From Planctomycetaceae bacterium (GTDB lineage: Bacteria > Planctomycetota > Planctomycetia > Planctomycetales > Planctomycetaceae), in contig PBOJ01000076.1 in the NCBI GenBank assembly GCA_002724315.1, positions 1-36,672 of the forward strand: a stretch of DNA of 36,672 nucleotides, written 5' to 3'. The notes below the pieces were generated by a model, which had not been told where the DNA came from, made no database searches, and saw only the letters and a list, made by a program, of their open reading frames with translations. How positions within the stretch are numbered: position 1 is the stretch's first letter; each line of letters begins with the position of its first letter. A program made the position numbers and the translations under genes. This document shows, in pieces, positions 1-7,922 of the stretch.

Positions 1-51
1 ATGAGATCGACCCGCGCTGGCCTCTCGTTGACGGCCATCCTGTTGGAACGA

Positions 52-3000
52 CTACCTGGACGGTTTGCTGAATGAACCCGTCGCCGCTGCGGTGAGGTCG
101 CGGTGGGTCCACGAGCCATCAAACCGCAGTTCGTGCAGGTGTCCGTCGCGGCCACGGTACACGTAGAACCGTGACCCGGTTCGTGCCGAGAACAGCCCTG
201 CCGGTTCGCCTGAGGCGGGAGGAGCATTGGCAAGGGTGGTTGGGTCGGCCAGTTGCCAGGACCCTCCCTGTGGGATGTCCTCGGAACGAAATGTTGTCTC
301 GATGATGTGGCCCCGGGCGTCGCGGTACGCGAAGTGGAAGCGGGTGGTCGGCACGTTGTGAATGACACAGGGGTCGCCGACGATTTCACTCGCGGGGTTT
401 TCGATCGGTTCCAGGTGCCAGAAACGTTTGCCGTCGTACCAGGCGTGGACCAGTGCGCTGCGGGGTATGGGTGTCTCTCGCTCACGGACGGTCTTCACGC
501 CGGATACGAATGGTTGGCGAAGAGGCCATTTCTCTGCCGAGCGGAAGACCAGGTGGCGGATGCTCTTGGGACTGAAACCGCGTGGGCTTCCTTTTGCTGG
601 GCTCCCGAAGATGAGGCGGTGTGACCATTTCCGTTTGTCGTTTTCGGCATTTTTCAGCAGGAGATTCTGTTCACACACCGCGCCGAACATCGTCTGGTAA
701 GTCACTTGCAGCGCCGATGACGTGTAGGTGATGACGGCATCGGTCGCCGGTCGTGGGGCTGCGGGCAAGGGATGATGCCGCCACTTTTCGTTCAGCCAGA
801 CCTCGTGGGCCTGGCACGCCTGGTCCACGTAGACGATATGCGGCTTCCCCCTGGCGACGACCACCGACGGATCACAGCCAGCGACCGGCAGGTTGAGTTG
901 CGTGGTCAGGTCGTTGTGTTTCCACGCAACAGTCGTGTCGTTTTCCGCGGGTCTCGACAATTCGTGGAGATGTCCTTTTTCTCCGCGGTAGAGAATCCTG
1001 CGGCCTGCTTGTGGCAGCGAATAGACACTCGGCCGACCGGCTGAAGCGGGTATTGTTCCGGGGATCGTGATGCTCTTGTCGCTCCAGGTGGTCCCGTCGG
1101 CAGCCGACGAGAGTTCCCGTAACTGGCCCTTGGCAGTTCTATAGAGCACGTGTCGCCGTCCGTCGGCGGCTTCGGTCAACGCAACGCGGTCATCGCTTCT
1201 GCCGGGATTCTTGTGCGAGAAGTACGCGTCGGTGTATTGCTGGAAGATTTCGCCACCCCCCCGGATAAAGGACTCGATCTCCTCGATTTGCCCTCGCCAG
1301 TGTTGCTTGTCGTATCCACGAACATCGAACTCGTGCTCGATGTCGTTTGCGATCGCATCGCGATTGCGGTGGACGTGTCGCAGGGCGTTGGCAGTTGACA
1401 GTGCACCGCTCAGGTGGCGGCGGACTTCCCGCTGGTAGTACTTGCAGTACCCCGGGTTTCCGATCATCGCGAAGAAAAGTGCCCGGATCATGCTGTGTCC
1501 GTAAGCACCCCCGCTGTCGATGAAAGCGTACGGATCGACGTCGGGATCGTAGTCGCCGCCTCCCAGGCCCCATTCGGCATCCCAGCAGAGGAAGAACCAC
1601 TTGCCCTGCGGAGCACGCCGGGCGGCGTACCAGTTGTTGTGGGGCCAGTCGAAATTCTGTGCCCAGAAATTCAGGATCACGTAAGCGGTGAAGTTCTCGA
1701 TATCCACTCGCCTGGCCAACTCGTCAAAATTGGCCTGGTTGGAGAAATCTCTCGAACGGATGAATCTCCGCAGCTCGCTCCAGCCGTCCCGGGTGCCGCT
1801 GATCACCCTGTCACCGGTCTTGACCACGTCGTAGTCGCCCGGGCCGAGGTGCGAGACAAAGAACTCGTCATCCATTCTCTCGACGACGTTGAATACGCCC
1901 TGGTTCTGCAGGTTGACCAGGAGGACGTACCACGAGCCGTTTGAGCAGAGCCCGCCCATGTCGGCGTGCAGTGCACGGATGACCTGGTCACGGATGTAGG
2001 CACCGTGGGCGTGTCCGTCACCGAAATTCGCACGCAACACCAGCTTGTCGAAGTTCTTGATCCCGGCGTTGGGAATGATGTCGTAGTCGAGTCGCTTGTC
2101 ACCGTAGACGCCGCGGAAGTAGGCGCGATAGGACTTCTTGGTTGTGATGTCGCCTCGACGGCCTGCTCCACCGTGAAGCCGCAGTCCGAAGCCGGTGGCG
2201 GCGCCCCGCTTGCCGGCCGGTGTGAACACCTCGAGGAATGCCGGGCGTTCACTGCCACGCCCCTTCCCGCTTTTCTGGAGATGCACGTCGACGAAATCTT
2301 CGGGCTTGAGCGAGATGGACATGACCGGCAGGGTGGGTTGCCGGCCCACCAGGCACGTTGCCGTCACGGTGTCTCCAACCTGTTCCCGGCCGGAAAATGC
2401 GGCGGCACGAAAAAGGGTTGTCTCGTTGAGCGTGATGGGGTCGCGATACAGCCGGCTTGAGGCGTCAGGAGCCGACCCGTCGCTAGTGAAGCGGATGTCG
2501 AGGTCGGTGCTGGACTGCTGGAGAATTCGAATGTGGTCGCCCGGCTTGAAGGCGATCGCTTCCGGACTGTACGACAGGCGAGACTTGACGGGCCTGTTCC
2601 GATGTGGACCGGTGTTGCTGGATCCCGGGCTGGGGGTGAGAAAGTATCGCCAGCTCGACCTGGTTGAGGGGACACGACCCAGGGACTGGTCGGTGACCTG
2701 TTTCGGGTAGCGGATCTGGTCGACGATTTTCTTCTCCGGGGAGATCAGGTAGAGCGTGTCGCCGGATTTCTTGAGACGGAAATTGGCGTGGGAGGCGGTG
2801 GCAAGAGTGCCGAGTGCGGGGGCGAGTGACAGGTCCGAACTGCCCTTGCTGATGTTCAGCCCTGCGATGGCCAGCACGTTCTTTCCCGGCCGCAGCAGTC
2901 CGGAATGTTTCGAGAGGTCAAACCGCTCGGCGGTGCCCGCGTCGTGGGAGTCTTTTGCGAGGCTGTCGAGATTCGGTTCCTCTTCGTCACGGCAGCCGAC

Positions 3001-3738
3001 GGCCGTGACCCGCGTTCCGTTGAGGTACGCGGCGAAACCGTCGTCGTAGTCCACCTGCAGGATGAGCGCCTGGGAGCCGAGTGGCTCGTTCAGAGTGAAC
3101 GTGTGCCGGGCCAGGACGACGGTTGTGCCGTCAGGGACCGTGGTGGCGTCGTCGTCGTCACCGTACCCGATGCCGGCCGGTCCCACTGCGAACGCACTGT
3201 CGTCGAAGTCGACGGCTGTCCAGCCCTTGACGGACTTATTCGTGAAGGACGTTTGCCCGGCACCTCCCAGGGCGTACTTCCAGTTGGCACCAGGTTTGAC
3301 CAGGGTTGTCTCGAACGGGGTTGGCGTCTTCGATGGCTTGAGGGCATCCGGGGGCAGGCCGCCGTGGTGGGGTGAACCGGACATCCAGACAAGCTGGTAG
3401 CCACCGGCGGAGATCCGGCTGTTGGGGAAGGCCCACTTGTCGAGATCCTTGAGATCGTCCGTCAGGTGGTATCCACCGAGTTGCAGTGGCTGGTTGCCCG
3501 AGTTGTGGATTTCGATCCAGTCGCTGCTGCGGCCCTGGTCGTCCCGTCGGCCCCTGCGATTCGAGGCGAGGAGTTCATTGAGTCTCAGGTCCCCGGTCGG
3601 CAGTCCGCCGGTTGGTGGCGGTCCTGTTGACCGATGACCGGATGACGGCAGGCCGGCGGAACCGACACCGCCGGGCAAAAGACCGTCATCACATCCACAG
3701 GCCATCACGACCAGCAGAAATGTCAGCAGAACCCTCAT
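52..3738 (-). CDS. CotH-kinase / lamin-tail-domain surface lipoprotein, 1228 aa
   Basis: Large secreted multidomain protein. I chose the ATG at 3738, 96 nt inside the longest frame, because GAAGGA lies 6 nt upstream and the protein then opens with a lipoprotein-type signal (MRVLLTFLLVVMACGC). Domains seen, approximate residues: lamin-tail fold (about 50-120, SDWIEIHNSG...LGGYHLTDD), a jelly-roll-like segment (about 145-310) and a second lamin-tail-like strand set (about 315-375). A chitobiase-C-like segment follows (about 405-465, FTSDGSAP), then the CotH kinase-like domain (about 470-740) with LRLHGG, KKSYR, NFDWPHNNWY and CWDAEWGLG, the usual nucleotide/metal-binding landmarks. The last 360 residues hold at least four YR..GHLHEL-like repeats, suggesting a beta-propeller. 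CotH domains phosphorylate spore-coat protein in Bacillus; the substrate here is unknown. Family calls are firm, the overall role is not. Confidence 0.88.
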   Translation of the reverse strand: MRVLLTFLLVVMACGCDDGLLPGGVGSAGLPSSGHRSTGPPPTGGLPTGDLRLNELLASNRRGRRDDQGRSSDWIEIHNSGNQPLQLGGYHLTDDLKDLDKWAFPNSRISAGGYQLVWMSGSPHHGGLPPDALKPSKTPTPFETTLVKPGANWKYALGGAGQTSFTNKSVKGWTAVDFDDSAFAVGPAGIGYGDDDDATTVPDGTTVVLARHTFTLNEPLGSQALILQVDYDDGFAAYLNGTRVTAVGCRDEEEPNLDSLAKDSHDAGTAERFDLSKHSGLLRPGKNVLAIAGLNISKGSSDLSLAPALGTLATASHANFRLKKSGDTLYLISPEKKIVDQIRYPKQVTDQSLGRVPSTRSSWRYFLTPSPGSSNTGPHRNRPVKSRLSYSPEAIAFKPGDHIRILQQSSTDLDIRFTSDGSAPDASSRLYRDPITLNETTLFRAAAFSGREQVGDTVTATCLVGRQPTLPVMSISLKPEDFVDVHLQKSGKGRGSERPAFLEVFTPAGKRGAATGFGLRLHGGAGRRGDITTKKSYRAYFRGVYGDKRLDYDIIPNAGIKNFDKLVLRANFGDGHAHGAYIRDQVIRALHADMGGLCSNGSWYVLLVNLQNQGVFNVVERMDDEFFVSHLGPGDYDVVKTGDRVISGTRDGWSELRRFIRSRDFSNQANFDELARRVDIENFTAYVILNFWAQNFDWPHNNWYAARRAPQGKWFFLCWDAEWGLGGGDYDPDVDPYAFIDSGGAYGHSMIRALFFAMIGNPGYCKYYQREVRRHLSGALSTANALRHVHRNRDAIANDIEHEFDVRGYDKQHWRGQIEEIESFIRGGGEIFQQYTDAYFSHKNPGRSDDRVALTEAADGRRHVLYRTAKGQLRELSSAADGTTWSDKSITIPGTIPASAGRPSVYSLPQAGRRILYRGEKGHLHELSRPAENDTTVAWKHNDLTTQLNLPVAGCDPSVVVARGKPHIVYVDQACQAHEVWLNEKWRHHPLPAAPRPATDAVITYTSSALQVTYQTMFGAVCEQNLLLKNAENDKRKWSHRLIFGSPAKGSPRGFSPKSIRHLVFRSAEKWPLRQPFVSGVKTVRERETPIPRSALVHAWYDGKRFWHLEPIENPASEIVGDPCVIHNVPTTRFHFAYRDARGHIIETTFRSEDIPQGGSWQLADPTTLANAPPASGEPAGLFSARTGSRFYVYRGRDGHLHELRFDGSWTHRDLTAAATGSFSKPSR

Positions 3739-4040
3739 CACGAGTCCTTCAGTCGAAACACCATCAGCAGGATGGCAAAAGGCATCGCGTCCACTATAGG
3801 AATTTTTGTGGAGAAATAACGTGCCATGCTCCAACGCTCAGATTGTCTGGGTACCCCGCATTCGGGAGTGTTGTTGGCAGGCCACGGCATGAGGTTCAGA
3901 GGCCGGCTGATCGGGAGCGGTGCGATTCGGGCATGGTTTGCTGACGCGGACACGACTGTTCTGCGGCCTGGGCGTCGATCAATGTGGCTCGTTGCGTGAT
4001 GAATCGGCAACGGGTTGACGTTGCCGATCGTCACGGTCGT
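3739..4040. other. Intergenic region between CotH gene and serine hydrolase gene
   Basis: About 300 bases without a convincing gene. A 98-codon minus-strand frame fills most of it (4034 to 3738) but its composition is not protein-like and no ribosome site precedes it. The part next to 3738 must carry the CotH promoter. A TATAGT hexamer is visible on the minus strand near 3775, but I found no good -35 partner. The part next to 4041 carries the hairpin listed separately. Confidence 0.5.
4005..4026 (-). terminator. Possible hairpin terminator after the serine hydrolase gene
   Basis: CGGCAAC (4005-4011) and GTTGCCG (4020-4026) form a perfect 7-bp stem with an 8-nt loop, 15 nt beyond the minus-strand stop at 4041. 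There is no U-tract after the stem, so if it ends transcription it is not a classical intrinsic terminator. A 7-bp stem could occur by chance. Confidence 0.3.
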
Positions 4041-5009
4041 TCAGTCCCTGTTTTCCGGGAGCGCGACATGCCTGTAGACCGCGCGGCAGGCCTCTGCCAT
4101 CGCGAGTACCGGTGGGTAGTCCGCCAGGCACTTCAGGCGATTTCGTGGTGGTTGATGAGGCTTGAAGAACATCGCCAGGGAGAACGTGACTTCGGCAGTC
4201 CTCACCACGCCGACTTCGACGCGGCAGGCTCCGTAACCGGTCTTGTTCGCAATCCAGGATTTTGCGTCCCCCCAGTCTTCGCCGACCGGGACGTGACGAG
4301 GCAGCATGTCGTTGCAGCGTTGTGCTCGCATGATGCGGATGATCTCGTCGCACGACTTGGGCGTCAGCACCTCGTGGCGGTAGATCCGAGTCATCAGCGA
4401 GCACAGGTCGTGGGCGGAGCTGACCGGTTGTTTCATTCGCGACGCATTCGGGCCGCCCGGCAGGCCGTCAAAAATATTCGAGGCCGACAGCCCCCATGAT
4501 GTCATTGTGCGGTTCACGTTGTCCGGTCCGACCAGGTCCACCAGCGTGGCGGTCGCGATGTTGTCGCTGATGATGATCATCAACACCGCCATGTTGTGGA
4601 TCGAGAGCTCCTGGCCGGGGATCATGGCTCTCAACACTCCGTCCCCGCCCCGGTGGAACTCCGGTTTCCAGCCAATCGGCGCACTGAGATCGATGGTCTC
4701 TTCCTCTGCCTGGCGAAACAGCTCGCAAAGCACAAACAGCTTGCACGTGCTGGCGGTTGGCAGGACGGTCCCGGAACGCAGCGCAAAGTTCCCGTCGGCG
4801 TCCAGGCGATTGACCTCGATGGAAAATGTCCCGTTGAATTTCTTTTCCAACAGTTTGATCTGTTGCGTCAGTTCCATTCCGTCAGGAGCTGTCTCGGCAT
4901 CCAGCTGATCCGGAAAACCAAGCCCGCACGCGGTCAGCGCTCCGATGCCAATCGCGTCTCGCCGAGAAACCGGATGTGAAGACGACGTTTCTTTGTGAGT
5001 GGCGGACAT
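4041..5009 (-). CDS. Class A beta-lactamase-fold serine hydrolase, Tat/lipoprotein signal
   Basis: 322 aa from the ATG at 5009. This start was chosen because it gives a twin-arginine signal (SRRDAIGIGAL) followed by a lipobox-like LTAC with Cys28; the upstream 60 codons lack protein character. The active-site motifs of the fold are present: S87-T-C-K90 (SxxK), S148-D-N150 (SDN) and K256-T-G258 (KTG). The omega-loop glutamate of true class A beta-lactamases is not seen: counting from SDN, the equivalent stretch reads GLPGGPN. Without it, deacylation should be poor, so a peptidase or esterase role on peptidoglycan or another acyl substrate is as likely as antibiotic resistance. Probably exported and membrane-anchored. 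It stands alone; the next gene upstream on this strand is a remnant. Confidence 0.85.
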   Translation of the reverse strand: MSATHKETSSSHPVSRRDAIGIGALTACGLGFPDQLDAETAPDGMELTQQIKLLEKKFNGTFSIEVNRLDADGNFALRSGTVLPTASTCKLFVLCELFRQAEEETIDLSAPIGWKPEFHRGGDGVLRAMIPGQELSIHNMAVLMIIISDNIATATLVDLVGPDNVNRTMTSWGLSASNIFDGLPGGPNASRMKQPVSSAHDLCSLMTRIYRHEVLTPKSCDEIIRIMRAQRCNDMLPRHVPVGEDWGDAKSWIANKTGYGACRVEVGVVRTAEVTFSLAMFFKPHQPPRNRLKCLADYPPVLAMAEACRAVYRHVALPENRD

Positions 5010-5103
5010 TGTCAGGGCCGTTCTTGGTGTGTGGTTCCCCCGCGAGGGGCTCATCGTACCAAGAGAGGCTTTTCGACGGGGAATTCGATGACTCCACCTC
5101 CAT

Positions 5104-5157
5104 GTCTGCTGCGACGGTCTAATCGGAAACAGGCACGCGACACCTGCCGCAGCAGAC
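5104..5157. repeat. 10-bp perfect inverted repeat upstream of the serine hydrolase
   Basis: GTCTGCTGCG (5104-5113) and CGCAGCAGAC (5148-5157) are exact reverse complements around a 34-nt loop. The loop itself contains CAGG...CCTG. The repeat lies about 95-150 nt upstream of the minus-strand start at 5009. It could fold in a leader RNA. About one or two repeats of this size are expected by chance in a window this long, so function is unproven. Confidence 0.35.
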
Positions 5158-5240
5158 GGGACGCGAAACACCGTCTCCGGCGACCTCACATGGATACCGA
5201 TCGCCTCGGCCGGTGCGTCGATTGGTGGAGTTCGTTCCAG

Positions 5241-5465
5241 TCAATCGACGTCACGGGCGACGCGGAAGCCGCAGTAGGAGCGTTTCATTGCCGGCAGGGT
5301 GTAATAGCGTTCAGTGGCCGAGAGTGTCGTTGCCGTGTAATACAGGCAACTGCCCCGCATGATTCGTTTGGCGCCCAGCGACGGTCCGGTTGGATTGGTC
5401 AAGATGCCGCTTTCTTCGTCCGACGGATACGGGCCGGCCAAGTCGGAGCACCATCTCGGGAAAGA
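5241..5465 (-). pseudogene. Remnant of a formylglycine-generating-enzyme-like (SUMF1/FGE-sulfatase) gene, C-terminal end only
   Basis: The minus strand encodes about 73 residues that read like the very end of the FGE-sulfatase domain. They include WCSDLAGPYP (family: EWCsDWyg.Y), then NPTGPSLGAKRIMRGS (family: NPTGP..G..RVlRGGSW) and finally CGFRVAR before a TAG/TGA-type stop. The typical domain is over 200 residues and nothing upstream matches it. The frame continues into antisense of the hydrolase gene at 5607. A neighbouring frame over 5465-5530 has LRGG and WYGEDAG pieces broken by a stop, suggesting decay by frameshift. No start codon or ribosome site fits. Full members oxidise a sulfatase cysteine or bind sugars and kinases; this piece is too short to work. 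Alternative: a short live protein, unlikely. Confidence 0.6.
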
Positions 5466-5606
5466 GGTGCAAGTCCCCGGCGTCTTCTCCGTACCATCAC
5501 TTGACCACCGGGAGCCCTCCACGCAGCATGACAGCAGCCCGCGGCGGCCTTCACAGAACCAGGGTTGATCCTGGCCTCGGGCTCTGACTGATGAAAGGAT
5601 TCCCAG

Positions 5607-6071
5607 GTGAAGATCCTGTTTCTCCACGGCTGGAAAAGTGTCCCCGGCGGAATGAAGCCCAGTTTCCTGAAACAGGCTGGCCACGATGTCCTCAATCCGG
5701 CCCTTGATCACGACGATTTCGATGCCGCTGTCGAGACGGCCCAATCCGAATTCGATCAACATCAGCCGGATGTGATTGTCGGAAGCTCAAGGGGCGGGGC
5801 GGTCGCGATGGCACTCCGTTGTGACGACACGCCATTGGTCCTGCTGTGCCCCGCGTGGAAGAATTGGGGCCAGGCAACTCGGATCAAGCCGGGGTCGCTG
5901 GTCTTCCATTCACAACTCGACGATGTGATCCCATTCGAGGATTCTGAAGAACTCGTCGCTCGAAGCGGATTGCCACACGAAACAGTCGTCCAGGTGGGAG
6001 CGGATCATCGCCTGGCGGATCCTGGCTCGCTGCAGGCGATGCTGGCAGCGTGTGTCAGGCCGTGTGGCTGA
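5607..6071 (+). CDS. Small alpha/beta-hydrolase (RBBP9/YcfP-like size)
   Basis: 154 aa, GTG start at 5607 preceded by AAAGGA at 5594-5599 with 7-nt spacing. The protein opens with a beta strand and oxyanion-type turn (KILFLHGW). It carries the nucleophile elbow G59-S-S61-R-G63, an aspartate after strand 7 (HSQLDDVIPF) and a C-terminal histidine (GADHR, H134), so the Ser-Asp-His triad is complete. Length and layout match small cytosolic esterases of the RBBP9/YcfP/UPF0227 type rather than lipases. Substrate cannot be read. It probably forms a unit with the membrane protein that starts 44 nt downstream. Confidence 0.82.
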   Translation: MKILFLHGWKSVPGGMKPSFLKQAGHDVLNPALDHDDFDAAVETAQSEFDQHQPDVIVGSSRGGAVAMALRCDDTPLVLLCPAWKNWGQATRIKPGSLVFHSQLDDVIPFEDSEELVARSGLPHETVVQVGADHRLADPGSLQAMLAACVRPCG

Positions 6072-6115
6072 CGTCTCGAACATCGAAATCATGTCAGCCA
6101 AAGGATCGTTCTCCC

Positions 6116-6553
6116 GTGCCAGATACTCCGCCACACACGCCAACAAGGTTGTCGCGACTCTTCCTGCTCCTGGTCGGGCTGGCTTACCTGTTGCTGGGAA
6201 TCTGGTGCTCTCTGTTGCCAGAGACGACATCCGCTTCGGTTGGTTTCGATCTCCACCCGGGAAAAGGCGAGTCCGAGTTCCTGACCGTCTATGGCGGGCT
6301 GGAGGTGGGGCTGGGACTGGTGTTTCTCTGGCCCGTGGTGAAACGATCAGACATCACCTTTGCCCTGCATTCCTGCCTGGTCATCCACTCCGGGCTCGTC
6401 CTGTTTCGCTCCATCAGCTTCTTCTGCTACACCGGATTCGAAACGGCCACATATGCGCTAGCAGCCATCGAATGGACCATCCTGGTCTTCTCGGCCCTCC
6501 TGTTCATCCGGCACAGAACGGGAAACAGGCCGGGAGTGCGGGAGAGCCAATGA
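6116..6553 (+). CDS. DUF4345-like four-helix membrane protein
   Basis: 145 aa with a GTG start at 6116 (AAAGGA at 6100-6105, 10-nt spacing). A longer frame from 6050 would overlap the hydrolase and adds an unlikely hydrophilic leader. Four hydrophobic segments are evident: about residues 12-32 (RLFLLLVGLAYLLLGIW), one around YGGLEVGLGLVFL, one around CLVIHSGLVLFRSI and a last one around AAIEWTILVFSALLF. The YGGLEVGLGL stretch is the characteristic motif of DUF4345 proteins, whose function is unknown. Inner-membrane location is inferred. Confidence 0.75.
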   Translation: MPDTPPHTPTRLSRLFLLLVGLAYLLLGIWCSLLPETTSASVGFDLHPGKGESEFLTVYGGLEVGLGLVFLWPVVKRSDITFALHSCLVIHSGLVLFRSISFFCYTGFETATYALAAIEWTILVFSALLFIRHRTGNRPGVRESQ

Positions 6554-6674
6554 CCGGGCTGCCGCTCTGGCAATTCCTGTGCGGTCGGCCAAAGCCGGTG
6601 CCCGACACGGCAATTCGCACGCTGGCCGACCAGCGGCCGGGACATCGGCTACGGGTTGCGACAGAGAATGAGAG

Positions 6675-6748
<74 letters not shown>

Positions 6749-6820
6749 CGGGAAGATACCGCCCAGTCTACTCACTCTTGGCTGTCGCCGGGAGTTGAAC
6801 GACTCTGACGAGCCGCCATC

Positions 6821-6849
6821 TTGACCCGCCAGTCAACAAAGTGTATTAT
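6821..6849 (+). promoter_or_regulatory. Near-consensus sigma70-type promoter for the ARPP-1-like gene
   Basis: TTGACC (6821-6826) and TATTAT (6844-6849) are separated by exactly 17 nt, each matching the housekeeping consensus at 5 of 6 positions. Transcription would begin near 6856, giving a leader of about 50 nt. On the opposite strand TATAAT (6850-6845) with TTAAAA (6872-6867) at 16-nt spacing could drive the tRNA, so the two promoters would overlap. Confidence 0.65.
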
Positions 6850-6880
6850 ACACACCATAAATAGTGTTTTAAGAACACTA
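6841..6880. promoter_or_regulatory. Two inverted repeats, likely operator, over the promoter and start site
   Basis: GTGTAT-T-ATACAC (6841-6853) is a perfect 6-1-6 inverted repeat that contains the -10 box. TAGTGTT-TTAAG-AACACTA (6862-6880) is a perfect 7-5-7 inverted repeat just past the expected start site. Both have GTGT/ACAC half-sites. The placement fits repressor binding; the second could also fold as an RNA hairpin in the leader. No regulator gene is adjacent. Confidence 0.55.
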
Positions 6881-6906
6881 TATCTTGGTGGGAAGGAGCG
6901 TGTGGT

Positions 6907-7911
6907 ATGAACGGGTCGTTCGATGGTGTGGAAGTGTTGGAGGCGGTCGTCTGTGAGAACCTGGGGGTGTTTCCATTGAGGCGGCGTCCCGATGGCCAAC
7001 AGGAGAAATCTCGGCGGTATTTGCTGGCACCCGAGGCGATCGGGAAAGAGCTGATGCAGGTTCGGGAAGTTGACCGCGGCGGTTCGGTGCCGCACCTGGT
7101 CGTAAGGAACCTGTCCGACCAGCCGGTACTGTTTGTCGAGGGCGAGGAACTGGTCGGGGCGAAGCAGAACCGCGTGCTCAACACGTCGGTGCTGGTGGGA
7201 GCTGGGGCTGACTGCGTGATTCCGGTCAGCTGCATCGAGCACGGCCGCTGGCGCGAGATATCCCGGGGGTTCGGTTCCGACGGCCAGGTGTCCCCATCGC
7301 ATCTTCGCCACAAGCTGAAACGCTCGGTGACCCGATCTCTCCGTAGGAAACGTGCACACACCTCCGACCAGGCCGAGGTGTGGCGGGACATCGAGTCACA
7401 ACAGCACGACATGAAGGTCCGTTCCAAGACGGCGGCCATGTCGGATACGTTCGCCCGGTACAAGGACCGCATCGACAGATTCCGTCGGGCACTCGGCTGT
7501 CCCGACCGATGCCATGGACTGGTGGCGGCGGTGGACGGCCATATCGTCGGAATGGACCTGTTCGATTCCGACGAGGTCTGTGCCCGGGCGTGGGATCGTC
7601 TGTTGAGCGGCTATGCGGTGGACGCGCTTCGTTCGGAACAGAACCGCATGGCGTCACCCAAACGCGAACTGGTGGGAGTGGAGGCCGGCCGGCCGGCCCC
7701 CACCCAGCGGGAACTGTTCGGTCGTCGTCTCAACCAGATGGACATCGAGGTGTTCCTGGAACGGCTCGCGGAATCGAAGTGGGAGGAGGCCCCGGCCGTG
7801 GGAGAGGGATGCGAATTCCGCCTGGAGCTGGGACCACATCAGCAGGCGTCGATGCTCCACTGGCAGGACACGGCGTTGCATGCGAGTGCGACGGTGGAGG
7901 TCACCAGTTAG
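6907..7911 (+). CDS. ARPP-1 / DUF6569-like protein
   Basis: 334 aa, ATG at 6907 with AAGGAG at 6893-6898 (8-nt spacing), the best ribosome site in this region. Residues 60-120 carry the pattern I associate with the ARPP-1 domain: V-E79-G-E-E-L-V-G-x-x-Q87-N-R-x-L-N, then P-V-S-C-I-E111-x-G-R-W115. A charged, probably helical stretch follows (about 135-190). No signal peptide or membrane segment, so cytosolic. ARPP-1 domains were described by comparative genomics beside ADP-ribose and phosphatase-like proteins in presumed conflict or NAD-related systems; no biochemical activity is established that I know of. Here the gene stands alone behind a strong, apparently regulated promoter. Family assignment is from memory of motifs. 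Confidence 0.7.
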   Translation: MNGSFDGVEVLEAVVCENLGVFPLRRRPDGQQEKSRRYLLAPEAIGKELMQVREVDRGGSVPHLVVRNLSDQPVLFVEGEELVGAKQNRVLNTSVLVGAGADCVIPVSCIEHGRWREISRGFGSDGQVSPSHLRHKLKRSVTRSLRRKRAHTSDQAEVWRDIESQQHDMKVRSKTAAMSDTFARYKDRIDRFRRALGCPDRCHGLVAAVDGHIVGMDLFDSDEVCARAWDRLLSGYAVDALRSEQNRMASPKRELVGVEAGRPAPTQRELFGRRLNQMDIEVFLERLAESKWEEAPAVGEGCEFRLELGPHQQASMLHWQDTALHASATVEVTS

Positions 7912-7922
7912 CTGCCGGGACG

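Noticed and set aside
1..75. 24-codon plus frame MRSTRAGLSL... reaching a TGA at 73-75
   Set aside because: Overlaps the end of the CotH gene in antisense and is too short to judge; it could only be the tail of a gene outside the window.
3738..4034. 98-codon minus-strand frame between CotH and the serine hydrolase
   Set aside because: No ribosome site, no known motif, and it covers the region where the CotH promoter must be.
5104..5157. 10-bp inverted repeat as a terminator or small RNA
   Set aside because: No U-tract follows on either strand and one or two such repeats are expected by chance; kept only as a repeat.
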